Assembly: GCF_024105665.1 (NCBI RefSeq)
Contig: NZ_JAAAMK010000006.1
Coordinates: 62,001-126,000, forward strand
Reading direction: 5' to 3'
Source of the DNA: Aliihoeflea aestuarii
Lineage (GTDB): Bacteria; Pseudomonadota; Alphaproteobacteria; Rhizobiales; Rhizobiaceae
Length of the DNA: 64,000 nt
The position numbers and the translations under genes were made by a program. A model generated the notes under the pieces. It worked only from the letters and a program-made list of their open reading frames with translations, ran no database searches and was not told the origin of the DNA. Position 1 is the first letter of the stretch. Every line of letters starts with the position of its first letter. Positions 45,618 through 57,189 of the stretch are shown here, in pieces.

Positions 45618-46503
45618 TCAGTTCCCCGATCGTCGCGGCGAGTTCCCGGAACTCGCCTTCGCGCGTGGCGTGTTTGCGCCAGACCATGCCGATCAGGCGC
45701 GACGGGACGGGATCGGCGAACGGCACGAATTTCACGCCGGGCAAGGTGCGCGATGCAGGCAGCGCCATATCCGGCACCAGCGTCAGCCCCTGGCCGTGGG
45801 CGACCATCTGCAACAGGGTCGTCAGGCTCGTCGCGCCGAAATTGGTCATTGCGACGGGTTTGACCGAACCGCAGATCGCCAATGCCTGATCGCGCAGGCA
45901 ATGTCCTTCCTCCAGCAGGATCAGTCGCTCGAGTTCCGGACTTTCCGGCGCGACCGGCGGTTCGATGAAATCGGGGTCGTGTTCGGGAACGGCGAGCACG
46001 AAGCAATCATCCATCATGGGTTCGCTCGCCAACCGCTTCTCATCGAGCGGCAGCGCGGCGATGAACGCGTCGAGCCGGCCGGCAAGCGTTTCTTCCACCA
46101 GCGTCGCGGTCACCGATTCCCTCAATTCCAGCGACAGGTCGGGAAAGCGCTGTCCAAGCGCGGGAAGGATCGCGGGCAGGAGATAGGGCGCGACGGTCGG
46201 GATGACGCCGAGCCGCAAGCGTCCGGACATGGCCGCCCGCTCGCGTCGCGCAAATCCTTCGATGTCGCGCATGTCGCCAAGCACGCGCTCGATGCGCGGC
46301 AGCAGAATCTGCGCGTCGTCGGACAAGGTCACGCCGCGCCGCCCGCGTTCGAACAGGCGCATGCCAAGCTTTTCCTCCATCTCGGCGATCTGCGCGGAAA
46401 GCGCCGGCTGCGTCACCCCGGCAAGCTGCGCGGCACGGCCGAAATGCAGCGTTTCGGCGAGCGCGGCGAAATATTCCATCTGGCGAATGGTGAGTTTTAT
46501 CAT
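45601..46503 (-). CDS. oxyR: hydrogen peroxide-responsive LysR regulator OxyR
   Basis: The 300-residue protein has an N-terminal LysR winged helix (FGRAAQLAGVTQPALSAQIAEMEEKLG) and an effector domain with the two redox cysteines of OxyR, Cys202 and Cys211 in EEGHCLRDQALAICG, spaced nine apart as in E. coli. On peroxide exposure they form a disulfide and activate target promoters. katG is divergent and adjacent, the standard arrangement. The ATG at 46503 matches the family start. Confidence 0.95.
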   Translation of the reverse strand: MIKLTIRQMEYFAALAETLHFGRAAQLAGVTQPALSAQIAEMEEKLGMRLFERGRRGVTLSDDAQILLPRIERVLGDMRDIEGFARRERAAMSGRLRLGVIPTVAPYLLPAILPALGQRFPDLSLELRESVTATLVEETLAGRLDAFIAALPLDEKRLASEPMMDDCFVLAVPEHDPDFIEPPVAPESPELERLILLEEGHCLRDQALAICGSVKPVAMTNFGATSLTTLLQMVAHGQGLTLVPDMALPASRTLPGVKFVPFADPVPSRLIGMVWRKHATREGEFRELAATIGELTRESR

Positions 46504-48846
<2,343 letters not shown>

Positions 48847-48866
48847 CGCGCAGCGTTTTCGAACAT

Positions 48867-48893
48867 GGCAGGCCGGGCAATGCCCGGCCTGCC
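48867..48893 (+). terminator. hairpin after katG
   Basis: Perfect 12-bp GC-rich arms (48867-48878 and 48882-48893) with an AAT loop lie 20 bases after the katG stop. No T run follows, so it may be a stabiliser or a weak terminator. Confidence 0.55.
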
Positions 48894-49018
48894 AGATGAC
48901 GATGATTTGACGCCGATCAGTGCCCGGCCTTCGTCATAATACGCCACCTTTCGGGTTGCGCGGGACGGCCGCTGCCATTAGCAAGCGCTCATCCGGGTAA
49001 CCGACGACAGGATATGAC

Positions 49019-50308
49019 ATGCGCTTGGGCGGCAGGCTGGCAGCAGCCATCGACGTTTTGACCGATATGGAAACCCGCCACAGGCCGGCGGCCGAAGCGC
49101 TGAAGGACTGGGGCCTGTCGCATCGCTTCGCCGGCGCCGGCGACCGCGCTGCGATCGGAAACATCGTCTACGACGCCTTGCGTCGCAAGCGCTCGGCCGG
49201 CTGGCTCGCGGGAAGCGACACGCCGCGCGGCATTGCGCTCGGTGCGCTGGTCCTTGAGCAGGGAATGAGTGTTGCCGACATCGTTTCAGCGGTCGAAGGC
49301 GACCGGTTTGCGCCGCAGCCGCCCACGGCCGAAGAAATCGAGGCGCTGACAACGCGTCGACTGGAAGATGCGCCGCCGCTCGTTCAGGCCGATTGTCCCG
49401 ATTGGTGCGAGCCACTCCTGCGCGAAACGTTCGGAGAGGCGTGGATCAACGAGGCCGCTGGCCTTGCCGCGCGCCCGCCGCTCGACATGCGCGTCAACAC
49501 GTTGAAATCCGACGACGCCCGAGTTGCAGCCGAATTGCACCAGACCGGCGCGGCGGCTACCGAAATCGCGCTTCACGGTCTACGCATCGCGCCCATCGAA
49601 GGCGCCGGCCGCCACCCGAACGTGCAGGTGGAGCCGGCCTTCCAGAAGGGCTGGTTCGAGGTGCAGGACGAGGGCTCGCAGATGGCCGCGTCACTTGCCA
49701 TGGCGACGCCCGGCATGCAGGTTCTCGACTATTGCGCCGGCGCGGGCGGCAAGACGCTGGCTTTGGCGGCCACAATGGAAAACAAGGGCCAGATCTTCGC
49801 CCACGATTCCGACAAGGCGCGGCTCGCACCTATCTTCGACCGCCTGAAGCGGGCAGGGGTTCGCAACGCGCAGGTGGTGGCCGGCGAGGCCAATCTTTCC
49901 GGCCTCGAAGGCCAGATGGACCTCGTGCTGATCGACGCGCCCTGCACGGGCTCAGGCACATGGCGTCGGCGGCCCGACGCGAAATGGCGGCTGACCGACC
50001 GCCAGCTTGAAACCCGCACGAACGAGCAAAGTGAAATCCTTGAAAAGGCGAGCCGTTTCGCGAAGCCCGGAGGCCGCGTCGTCTACGTGACCTGTTCCGT
50101 CTTCGATGCGGAGAACGGCGCGCGGATCGACGATTTCCTGGCGCGGAACCCGGCATTCGAGCCGGTCGATCACGAGGCGCATTTCCACGCGGTTTTTCCC
50201 GGTCATGCCGGCCGCGCCCGTATTCGAAAGGATCGTGGCGTGGTTCTGTCGCCGCGCCTGACCAGCACCGACGGTTTCTTCGTCGCCCTGTTGAAAAAGA
50301 CGAGCTGA
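49019..50308 (+). CDS. RsmB/NOP2-type RNA (cytosine-5) methyltransferase
   Basis: The 429-residue protein is an m5C RNA methyltransferase with an N-terminal NusB-like region (about 1-130) and a Rossmann catalytic domain. The SAM site is VLDYCAGAGGKTLALA, and the two active cysteines lie in DAPCTGSGTW and VTCSVF. Family members modify 16S rRNA; RsmB (C967) is likely but not certain. There is no linked fmt-type gene. The ATG at 49019 has no strong ribosome site. Confidence 0.88.
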   Translation: MRLGGRLAAAIDVLTDMETRHRPAAEALKDWGLSHRFAGAGDRAAIGNIVYDALRRKRSAGWLAGSDTPRGIALGALVLEQGMSVADIVSAVEGDRFAPQPPTAEEIEALTTRRLEDAPPLVQADCPDWCEPLLRETFGEAWINEAAGLAARPPLDMRVNTLKSDDARVAAELHQTGAAATEIALHGLRIAPIEGAGRHPNVQVEPAFQKGWFEVQDEGSQMAASLAMATPGMQVLDYCAGAGGKTLALAATMENKGQIFAHDSDKARLAPIFDRLKRAGVRNAQVVAGEANLSGLEGQMDLVLIDAPCTGSGTWRRRPDAKWRLTDRQLETRTNEQSEILEKASRFAKPGGRVVYVTCSVFDAENGARIDDFLARNPAFEPVDHEAHFHAVFPGHAGRARIRKDRGVVLSPRLTSTDGFFVALLKKTS

Positions 50309-50368
50309 CCGGAACATTGACGCCACGGCAAAGCGCGCCAGATTCCCGGTGTCTTATCGGAGCCTGAC

Positions 50369-50821
50369 ATGTCGCGCTTTCTCACCCTTGCCCTGTTCGT
50401 CCTTCTCGTCGTCGTCGGCGGCTCGCTGATCGGCGTCAACAACGTGCCCGGCGAGTGGTATCAGTCGCTCGCCAAGCCACCCTTCAATCCGCCCAACTGG
50501 ATATTCGCGCCGGTCTGGACGATTCTCTACGTGCTGATCGCGGTTGCCGGCTGGCGCATCTGGCGCGAGCGGTCGACGCGCGGGGCGATGACCGCCTGGT
50601 GGGTGCAACTCGGCCTGAATTTTCTCTGGTCACCGGTCTTCTTTACGCTCAATTCGATCGGTCTTGCGCTGCTCGTCATTCTGGCGTTGCTGGTCACCAT
50701 CATCGTGTTCATCCGCATAGCGTGGGATCGCGACCGCATTTCCGCGGTTCTGTTCATCCCCTATCTCGCGTGGGTCGCCTTCGCGACGCTTCTCAACGCC
50801 TCGATCTGGTTTCTGAACTGA
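50369..50821 (+). CDS. tspO: TspO/MBR family tryptophan-rich sensory protein
   Basis: The 150-residue membrane protein has five predicted helices and TspO signatures, including SLAKPPFNPPNWIFAPVWTILYVLIAVAGW and the WVQLGLNFLWSPVFF helix. TspO binds tetrapyrroles and modulates porphyrin-related gene expression in Rhodobacter. Two small genes follow on the same strand, the first within 12 bases. Confidence 0.92.
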   Translation: MSRFLTLALFVLLVVVGGSLIGVNNVPGEWYQSLAKPPFNPPNWIFAPVWTILYVLIAVAGWRIWRERSTRGAMTAWWVQLGLNFLWSPVFFTLNSIGLALLVILALLVTIIVFIRIAWDRDRISAVLFIPYLAWVAFATLLNASIWFLN

Positions 50822-50832
50822 GGGAACACGAC

Positions 50833-51183
50833 ATGCCGATAATTCTGAAGCGAAACGATCAGGAGCGCTCGCCCGGCGGTACCGCGCTTTTCGAAGGCGG
50901 CGAGCACGGCGCGCCGATCTCGCTTTTCCTGCTCGACACGGAGAGCGGCAAGGGGCCGGACCTTCACCGCCATCCATATCCGGAGCTCTGGGTGATCCAC
51001 GAAGGGACGGCACGATTTCTCGTCGATGAAGAGGAGATCATCGCGGAGCCGGGCGACGTCGTGATGGTCGAGGCGGGAATCTGGCACGGCTTCAAGAGCT
51101 CCGGCAATGTTCGGCTCAAAGCCACCTGCATTCATTCCAATGGCCGCATCGTGCAGGAGTTCAAGGCCGACATCGAGGGCTGA
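50833..51183 (+). CDS. small cupin-domain protein
   Basis: This 116-residue protein is a single conserved beta-barrel cupin. Motif 1 reads GPDLHRHPYPELWVIHEGTARF (metal ligands His46, His48, Glu52) and motif 2 reads PGDVVMVEAGIWHGFKSSG. A GAGG sequence lies about nine bases before the ATG. Function cannot be assigned; such proteins are isomerases, dioxygenases or sensors. Confidence 0.88.
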   Translation: MPIILKRNDQERSPGGTALFEGGEHGAPISLFLLDTESGKGPDLHRHPYPELWVIHEGTARFLVDEEEIIAEPGDVVMVEAGIWHGFKSSGNVRLKATCIHSNGRIVQEFKADIEG

Positions 51184-51247
51184 CGCGCCCACAGATTGCC
51201 ACCTTCATGCTGCTTTGCAATAAACGCGAGACAGCAGAAGGTGGACG

Positions 51248-51706
51248 ATGAACGATCTTTTCAAGCCCGATGGCGATTACGAGGAGCGCGTGCGCGCCAG
51301 TTTCGACCGCCAGGAGGTCATGGACACGCTGGGCGCGGAACTGACCAGCGTGACACCCGGCATCGTCGAGATCGAGTTGGACTACAAGACGTCGCTTACC
51401 CAGCAGCACGGCTATCTTCATGCCGGCGTCATCTCGACGGCGCTCGATTCGGCCTGCGGTTATGCCGCCTATTCGCTGATGCCTGCCGATGCGGCGGTGC
51501 TGACCATCGAATTCAAGGTCAATCTTCTGTCGCCGGGCAAGGGCGAGCGTTTCCTGTTTCGCGGGTCCGTGACCAAGCCCGGCCGCACCATCATCGTCGC
51601 CGACGGACAGGCTTATGCGCTCGATGGCGACACCAATCCCAAGCTGGTGGCGACGATGACCGCGACGATCATGGTCGTCGCGGGCCGCGAGGGCATTCGC
51701 GGATGA
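51248..51706 (+). CDS. PaaI family hotdog-fold thioesterase
   Basis: The 152-residue protein has the hotdog-fold acyl-CoA thioesterase pattern: the LTQQHGYLHAGVISTALDSACGYAA helix (active-site HG...HAG) and TIEFKVNLLSPGKG strand. It likely hydrolyses an aromatic or short-chain acyl-CoA. A GAAGGTGG site precedes the ATG. Its stop overlaps the start of the next gene (ATGA), so the two are coupled. Confidence 0.9.
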   Translation: MNDLFKPDGDYEERVRASFDRQEVMDTLGAELTSVTPGIVEIELDYKTSLTQQHGYLHAGVISTALDSACGYAAYSLMPADAAVLTIEFKVNLLSPGKGERFLFRGSVTKPGRTIIVADGQAYALDGDTNPKLVATMTATIMVVAGREGIRG

Positions 51707-52350
51707 TTGGCACACCGATCTCGGAAAAACTGGTCGGCGACCACCGGATCCTTTTCCTGATGGCCGCTCCTGCGGAATATGGCGCGCATCTCAAACGTCT
51801 CTTCACGCCGCTGATCGTCGGCGTCGGCCCGGTCGAGGCGGCGGTTGGAACTGCATCGGCACTTGCCCGGCTTGCCGCGAACGGCCGCGCGCCGCATATC
51901 GTCGTGTCGCTGGGCTCCGCCGGCTCGCGCACGCTCGATCATGCCGCCGTCTATCAGGCAAGCTCGGTGTCCTACCGCGATATGGACGCCTCAGTGCTGG
52001 GTTTCGCCAAGGGCATAACACCCTATCTCGACCTCCCGGCCGAAATCGCGTTGCCATTGGCGGTTCCCGGAATTGCATCCGCGCGCCTGTCGACCGGCGC
52101 GAAATTCGTCTCGGGCACGGCTTATGACGCGATCGACGCCGACATGGTCGATATGGAAACTTTCGCGATCCTGCGCGCCTGTCAAAGCTTCGATGTGCCG
52201 CTCGTTGCCTTGCGCGGCATTTCGGACGGACGAAGCGAACTCACCGGCTTGTCCGACTGGACCGATTACCTCGATATCGTCGACGAGCGGCTTGCCGAGG
52301 CCATCGAAAAACTGGAAGCGGCAATCATAGGCGGTCTTCTGACGCCCTAG
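51703..52350 (+). CDS. MTA/SAH-nucleosidase-like phosphorylase
   Basis: The 215-residue protein has the PNP/UDP-phosphorylase superfamily fold, with LIVGVGPVEAAVGTASAL, VSLGSAGSRTLDHAAVYQ and the specificity stretch DADMVDMETFAILRACQ, which matches 5'-methylthioadenosine/S-adenosylhomocysteine nucleosidase. It is shorter than E. coli MtnN (232). Catalytic Asp in the GISDGRSE segment (ISD) is present. The 3' end overlaps the convergent DUF4345 gene by 26 bases. Confidence 0.85.
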   Translation: MIGTPISEKLVGDHRILFLMAAPAEYGAHLKRLFTPLIVGVGPVEAAVGTASALARLAANGRAPHIVVSLGSAGSRTLDHAAVYQASSVSYRDMDASVLGFAKGITPYLDLPAEIALPLAVPGIASARLSTGAKFVSGTAYDAIDADMVDMETFAILRACQSFDVPLVALRGISDGRSELTGLSDWTDYLDIVDERLAEAIEKLEAAIIGGLLTP

Positions 52351-52765
52351 CCATACTGGCGCGCACCCGCCAGAACAGGAACGGTATCAGGATCATCTCG
52401 GCCGCGAAGGGCATGCCGACCAGCGGGTCGGCCAGAACGCTGAGGTCGGGCGCGGACAGCCGCGACAATCCGCCGATCACCATGAACGCAAGCGCCGCCA
52501 GAACCGCCTGTCGCAGGCGATCGAGCCAGGCCGTCGATGCGATGAACAGCAGCCCGATCGCGAACCACAGGCCGCCGAGATATCGGACGTGGCTGTCATG
52601 CACCGCGAAGCTGGCAGGGTCGGTGATCTGGACGAAATCGCGCGGCCCTTCGAGGCCGAGGGTGGCGATGCCGCCGAAGCCGACATTGGCTCCCGTCGTC
52701 AGCGCTACGAGGCCGGTGAGGCCAAGAAGAGCCCTGACGACGGGCTGACGCGACGATCCTTGCAT
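52325..52765 (-). CDS. DUF4345 family membrane protein
   Basis: The 146-residue protein has four hydrophobic segments and resembles DUF4345, with the RYLGGLWFAIGLLFI and GGLSRLSAP segments that mark the family. Function is unknown. It is divergent from guaA with 96 bases between starts. Much longer in-frame extensions run antisense through guaA and are not credible. Confidence 0.82.
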   Translation of the reverse strand: MQGSSRQPVVRALLGLTGLVALTTGANVGFGGIATLGLEGPRDFVQITDPASFAVHDSHVRYLGGLWFAIGLLFIASTAWLDRLRQAVLAALAFMVIGGLSRLSAPDLSVLADPLVGMPFAAEMILIPFLFWRVRASMARASEDRL

Positions 52766-52861
52766 GGCCACCTCCACCTTGCGGGAATAAGGTGCGCGAG
52801 AAGCGGTAAAGTGGCAAGACACCCCATTGCGCCGCGTCGGCCTTTTCTTTAAACGCTCGTC

Positions 52862-54424
52862 ATGACAAGCGAAGCCCATCCCGACACCGTCCTCATCATC
52901 GATTTCGGCTCCCAAGTCACGCAGCTCATCGCGCGCCGCGTGCGCGAGGCTGGCGTCTATTCCGAGATCGTTCCCTTCCAGCTTGCCGAAGAGGCGTTCG
53001 GCCGCATCGCGCCGAAAGCCGTGATCCTGTCCGGCAGCCCGGCCTCCACAACCGAGATGGGCAGCCCGCGCGCGCCGCAGATCGTGTTCGAGGCGGGCAT
53101 TCCCGTGCTCGGCATCTGCTATGGCGAACAAACCATGTGCGACCAGCTCGGCGGCAAGGTCGAGGCGGGGCATCACCGCGAATTCGGCCGCGCCTTCCTC
53201 GATATCGAGGATGATTGCGCGCTGTTCGACGGCGTCTGGGCCAAGGGCACGCGTCATCAGGTCTGGATGAGCCATGGCGACCGCGTCACCGCCATCCCCG
53301 AGGGTTTCCGCGTCGTCGGCACCTCGACCGGCGCACCCTTCGCGGCAATCGCCGACGACAAGCGCCGCTTTTATGCCGTGCAGTTCCACCCCGAAGTCGT
53401 CCACACGCCGGACGGCGCGAAGCTTCTGACGAACTTCGTCCACAAGATCGCGGGCCTTGCCGGTGACTGGACGATGGCCGCCTATCGCGAGCAGGCCGTG
53501 CAGGCGATCCGCGATCAGGTCGGCGACGGCAAGGTCATCTGCGCGCTGTCGGGAGGCGTCGATTCTTCCGTGGCCGCGCTTCTGATCCACGAGGCGGTCG
53601 GCGATCAGTTGACCTGCATCCTCGTCGACCACGGCCTGATGCGCAAGAACGAGGCGGCCGACGTCGTCGCCATGTTCCGCGAGCATTACAATTTGCCGCT
53701 GATTCTCGTAAACGCGCAGGACCGCTTCATCGGCGCGCTGGAAGGCGAGAGCGATCCCGAAAAGAAGCGCAAGACGATCGGCCGCCTGTTCATCGAGGTC
53801 TTCGAGGAAGAGGCCAAGAAACTGGGCGGTGCGGATTTCCTTGCACAAGGCACGCTTTACCCTGACGTGATCGAAAGCGTCTCCTTCACTGGCGGCCCTT
53901 CCGTCACCATCAAGTCGCACCACAATGTCGGCGGCCTGCCCGAACGCATGAACATGAAGCTGGTCGAGCCGCTGCGCGAACTGTTCAAGGATGAAGTGCG
54001 CGTGCTCGGCAAGGAACTCGGCCTGCCGGAGCATTTCATCGGCCGCCATCCGTTCCCCGGTCCCGGCCTCGCGATCCGCTGCCCCGGCGGCATAACGCGC
54101 GAAAAGCTGGAAATCCTGCGCGAGGCCGACGCGATCTATCTGGACGAAATCCGCAAGGCCGGCCTCTACGACGCGATCTGGCAAGCCTTCGCCGTCCTCC
54201 TGCCGGTCCAGACTGTCGGCGTCATGGGCGACGGCCGCACCTACGAATTCGTCTGCGCCCTGCGCGCCGTGACCTCCGTCGACGGCATGACGGCTGATTT
54301 CTACCACTACGACATGGAATTCCTCGGCCGCGCGGCAACCCGCATCATCAACGAGGTCAAAGGCGTCAACCGCGTCGTCTACGACGTGACGAGCAAACCG
54401 CCGGGAACGATCGAGTGGGAATGA
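52862..54424 (+). CDS. guaA: GMP synthase (glutamine-hydrolysing)
   Basis: The 520-residue enzyme aminates XMP to GMP. The class I glutamine amidotransferase domain has nucleophile Cys86 ([10 protein letters not shown]) and FHPEVVHTP; the ATP-pyrophosphatase domain has the PP-loop [14 protein letters not shown]; the C-terminal dimerisation domain ends [10 protein letters not shown]. Together with guaB it completes the IMP to GMP pathway in this window. Length is normal. Confidence 0.97.
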   Translation: MTSEAHPDTVLIIDFGSQVTQLIARRVREAGVYSEIVPFQLAEEAFGRIAPKAVILSGSPASTTEMGSPRAPQIVFEAGIPVLGICYGEQTMCDQLGGKVEAGHHREFGRAFLDIEDDCALFDGVWAKGTRHQVWMSHGDRVTAIPEGFRVVGTSTGAPFAAIADDKRRFYAVQFHPEVVHTPDGAKLLTNFVHKIAGLAGDWTMAAYREQAVQAIRDQVGDGKVICALSGGVDSSVAALLIHEAVGDQLTCILVDHGLMRKNEAADVVAMFREHYNLPLILVNAQDRFIGALEGESDPEKKRKTIGRLFIEVFEEEAKKLGGADFLAQGTLYPDVIESVSFTGGPSVTIKSHHNVGGLPERMNMKLVEPLRELFKDEVRVLGKELGLPEHFIGRHPFPGPGLAIRCPGGITREKLEILREADAIYLDEIRKAGLYDAIWQAFAVLLPVQTVGVMGDGRTYEFVCALRAVTSVDGMTADFYHYDMEFLGRAATRIINEVKGVNRVVYDVTSKPPGTIEWE

Positions 54425-54456
54425 TTCAGGCCGTTAATTAGGCGCTGTGTTTTTGT

Positions 54457-54479
54457 GGCCGGTGCCGACGAGACCGGCC
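54457..54479 (+). terminator. weak hairpin after guaA
   Basis: Seven-bp arms (54457-54463 and 54473-54479) form a GGCCGGT/ACCGGCC hairpin 33 bases after the guaA stop and abut the stop of the convergent alkD remnant. No T run follows. Confidence 0.4.
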
Positions 54480-55185
54480 TATTTCAGATACTTTTCCCTG
54501 GCCGTCTTTGGCAATTTCTCCGTCGCCATCCGAAGGCTGACACGGGGCAGTCGGTCGGCGTGCGCGTCGAGGAACGTGATCAATCCATCCGGGTTCGCTT
54601 TGCCTGCCGTGCGAAGCCATGATCCGATGGCCTTTCGCACATAGTTATGAGGCTCATCAACGAGCAGTGTGCAGATGCGGGATGTATCGGCCGTATCTCC
54701 CTGTCGAATGAAGTACCAGGTGGAAACGATTGCGGTCCTGCGCTGCCAGGGATCATCCGAGACAGCAAGTTCATAAAGAACGTCCCTTTGCTTGTCGGCC
54801 AGCCATCCGTCGACGACATGAGGCGCTGCCCGGTCGACGAGATCCCAGTTGTTGATGCGATCGTGCCTGCGAAGATAGAGGTCGAACAAGGCTTTTCGGG
54901 TGGCCTTGTCGGTTTTCCCGGAGCGGGCCTGAAGGTCCATCATGGCGACTGCTCCATGCGCACCTCATAATGGGGATGGTCGAGAAGGCGTTCGATCTCG
55001 GGCAAGGGCATGGCGGCGAATGTCTTCGCTACCGGAAATATTTTGCCGATGCCGACACCCATGAAGGCCGAGTTTTCGGGACCATCGGCAAAGAAGCTTG
55101 ATACATCGGCGATCCGTCCGGGATCGCTGATGTCACGAAGAGCTTCGAGGAAGGCCTCGGCGCAAAGAAGATTGGACACGCTCAA
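54479..55185 (-). pseudogene. alkD: DNA alkylation repair glycosylase AlkD, frameshifted
   Basis: Two minus-strand frames together read as one AlkD, a HEAT-repeat DNA glycosylase for alkylated bases. The upstream part (55185-54940) ends ...LLDHPHYEVRM then EQSP and a stop; the downstream part (54943-54479) starts MMDLQARSGKTDKATRKALF. Inserting one G at about 54953 restores HYEVRMGAVAMMDLQ, as in intact relatives. Total length would be about 235 residues, normal for the family. Either the gene is newly inactivated or a G was lost from a GGG run in sequencing. The start is a TTG (55185) or GTG (55179). Confidence 0.85.
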
Positions 55186-55221
55186 CGCTCCATGAGGTCG
55201 GTTGCCGGGCCACTATATAGT

Positions 55222-55242
55222 CGAGCGATCATTGATCGCTCG
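55222..55242 (-). terminator. palindromic hairpin at the beta-lactamase stop codon
   Basis: CGAGCGATCA (55222-55231) and TGATCGCTCG (55233-55242) form a perfect palindrome around one central base. The beta-lactamase stop codon (55229-55231) lies inside it. No T run follows, so terminator activity is uncertain. Confidence 0.5.
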
Positions 55243-56092
55243 TCAGACGGACATCGCGCAAAAGACGGATGGCAAAGTCCTTGCGGAAATTGCGGATCGA
55301 CCCGAACGAGGGTCCGGCAACGTGCAGCGCGAAGACGACAGGAGCGTCGTCTTTGCGGCTCAGATATCCCGCATACCAGCCCGAGAAGGACCCGCCCGTG
55401 TTTTCGGGATCATCTGGCCCGGAACCGCTCTTGCCATGAAGGATCGTGTCGTCGACCGCGCCGCTGTCGCTGGCGGCAGCCAGTGCCGCAAGAGATGAGG
55501 TTGCAACGTCCAGTCGCCCGGAGATCAGGGAATCGAGGAAATCGACCTGCTCCTTGACCGAAATCTGCAACTCGCCCGTCAGCCAGAAATCGTCCGACCC
55601 GTCGGACGCTTCGCCGTTGCCATAACGCCATTCGGCAAGACGCTCGCGATAGACGGGGCCGCCGATTTCCAGGGCCAGATCCTGAAAATACCATACCGAC
55701 GAGCGGGCAAAGGCGGTGCCCAAATCCTGGCTTTCCCGCCATTCTTCCGGCCAGTAGCTGGCAGCAGGGCGTTGCATGGCATCCCATTCCCGCCAGGCGC
55801 CGAGAGAAGACGCGACGCCCGTTTCCAGTGCGAGAACCAGATTTGGGATTTTGAAGGTCGAGAACGGGACGTGTCGGGTCTTAAGATCGCTGCCTTCCAG
55901 AACGTATTCGGTGCCGGTCGACAAATCCCGCGCAAGAAATGAAACGGACAAATCGGCAGTTTCCGCCTGATAGCGGTCGATTGCGATGTCCCGTGTTTCA
56001 GCGCTCACTGGCAGCGTTGTCGCCGTTAAAGACAAAGCGGCAACCAGCGGCAGAAATGTCAAACCGGAGCATACAGAAAAATTTGACGACAT
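55229..56092 (-). CDS. class D (OXA-type) beta-lactamase
   Basis: The 287-residue protein has a signal peptide (cleavage near VSAE, residue 31) and all class D motifs: STFK at residues 78-81 (nucleophile Ser78, carboxylated Lys81), SxV at 131-133 (SSV), YGN at 157-159, Trp170 in the omega loop (DDFWLTG), and KSG at 221-223 in place of KTG. It should hydrolyse beta-lactams in the periplasm. A LysR-type gene is divergent 113 bases away and may regulate it. The alkD remnant follows on the same strand. It is not close to any OXA variant that I can recognise by eye. Confidence 0.92.
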   Translation of the reverse strand: MSSNFSVCSGLTFLPLVAALSLTATTLPVSAETRDIAIDRYQAETADLSVSFLARDLSTGTEYVLEGSDLKTRHVPFSTFKIPNLVLALETGVASSLGAWREWDAMQRPAASYWPEEWRESQDLGTAFARSSVWYFQDLALEIGGPVYRERLAEWRYGNGEASDGSDDFWLTGELQISVKEQVDFLDSLISGRLDVATSSLAALAAASDSGAVDDTILHGKSGSGPDDPENTGGSFSGWYAGYLSRKDDAPVVFALHVAGPSFGSIRNFRKDFAIRLLRDVRLTSDQ

Positions 56093-56205
56093 AAGGCACT
56101 CTAATCGTTGAAGAAACGCGTGCGTAACGAGGTCTTTAGCGCAATCCGCAACGCTGAATCAAATGATCGCTTTTCAGTCCAGCGTGAATCGTGTTCAGTT
56201 TCTCG

Positions 56206-57174
56206 ATGGACATGATGCGCTTCGATCTCAACCTCTTGAAGACACTGGCGATTGTGGGCGAGGAGCGGAGTGTCCAGCGCGCTGCCATGCGTCTGCGGAT
56301 TACGCCGTCAGCCGTCAGTCATGCTCTGGGGCGGCTTCGACATGCTCTCCAGGATCCCTTGTTCATCCGGACGAAGGGTGAACTCGTTCCCACCCCGCGC
56401 TGTCGAGCGACGCTGATCCGGCTGCGCCCGCTTCTTGTCGATATTGATCATGCGCTGGGGGCAGGTCTGGAGGCCGATCGAATCGCGTTCGATCCGGCGT
56501 CGACGCGCCGCGACGTGACGCTCGTTCTTCCCGGCGCGCTCGAGCTTTCGCTTCTTCCACCCCTCATGGGCCGTCTCGCCGAGAAGGCACCCCTCTGGAC
56601 GCTGTCGGTGCGTGGCCTCCAGCGGCGCAGCTACGAGGCCGATCTTCTTTCCGGCGAAGCTGATGTGGTCTTGTCGGTCGGCGGTCACACGCCCTCGAAG
56701 GAAGGGCTCCTCATTGCGACGCTCTGGGAGGACGAACTCGTCGTGTTGCAAGGCCCGGACGGGCCTTTGCCGACGAACCGGAGCGTTACGCTGGACGACC
56801 TCGTCGATATACAGCAGGTCTATTCGGTTCCCTGGCCACGGACGCAGAACTACCTAGATATCAAACTGTCGCGGGCGGGACGCCAGCGGGCGATCGCAGT
56901 CGAATTGCCCGGATACTCCGCTCTGGGCGACATTCTGCAAACGACCGGTTTCGTGGCGGCCATGCCGGATCGAACGGCGCTCGCCCTTCTGAGGCGCTTT
57001 GAGAGCCTGAGCCTCATTCGCATTTCACCGACGACAAGGATGCCGCTATCGATTGAAATGTCGACCCGGTTTCACGCTTCTCCCGAAGGACGCTGGCTGC
57101 GTCAGCAAATCGATGAGGTTGCGGCGGACGTGCCGAGCCTGTCCGAATCTCCCGACGGCACGGCTTCCACATAA
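56206..57174 (+). CDS. LysR-type transcriptional regulator divergent from the beta-lactamase
   Basis: The 322-residue protein starts MDMMRFDLNLLKTLAIVGEE and has a LysR winged helix (VQRAAMRLRITPSAVSHALGRLRHALQDPLF) and a NodD/DntR-like effector domain. By position it is the best candidate regulator of the class D beta-lactamase, in the manner of AmpR, although its sequence is not obviously AmpR-like. A GTG at 56191 is an alternative start. It is convergent with bioB, 15 bases apart. Confidence 0.88.
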   Translation: MDMMRFDLNLLKTLAIVGEERSVQRAAMRLRITPSAVSHALGRLRHALQDPLFIRTKGELVPTPRCRATLIRLRPLLVDIDHALGAGLEADRIAFDPASTRRDVTLVLPGALELSLLPPLMGRLAEKAPLWTLSVRGLQRRSYEADLLSGEADVVLSVGGHTPSKEGLLIATLWEDELVVLQGPDGPLPTNRSVTLDDLVDIQQVYSVPWPRTQNYLDIKLSRAGRQRAIAVELPGYSALGDILQTTGFVAAMPDRTALALLRRFESLSLIRISPTTRMPLSIEMSTRFHASPEGRWLRQQIDEVAADVPSLSESPDGTAST

Positions 57175-57189
57175 GTCGGCTGGTGGAGC

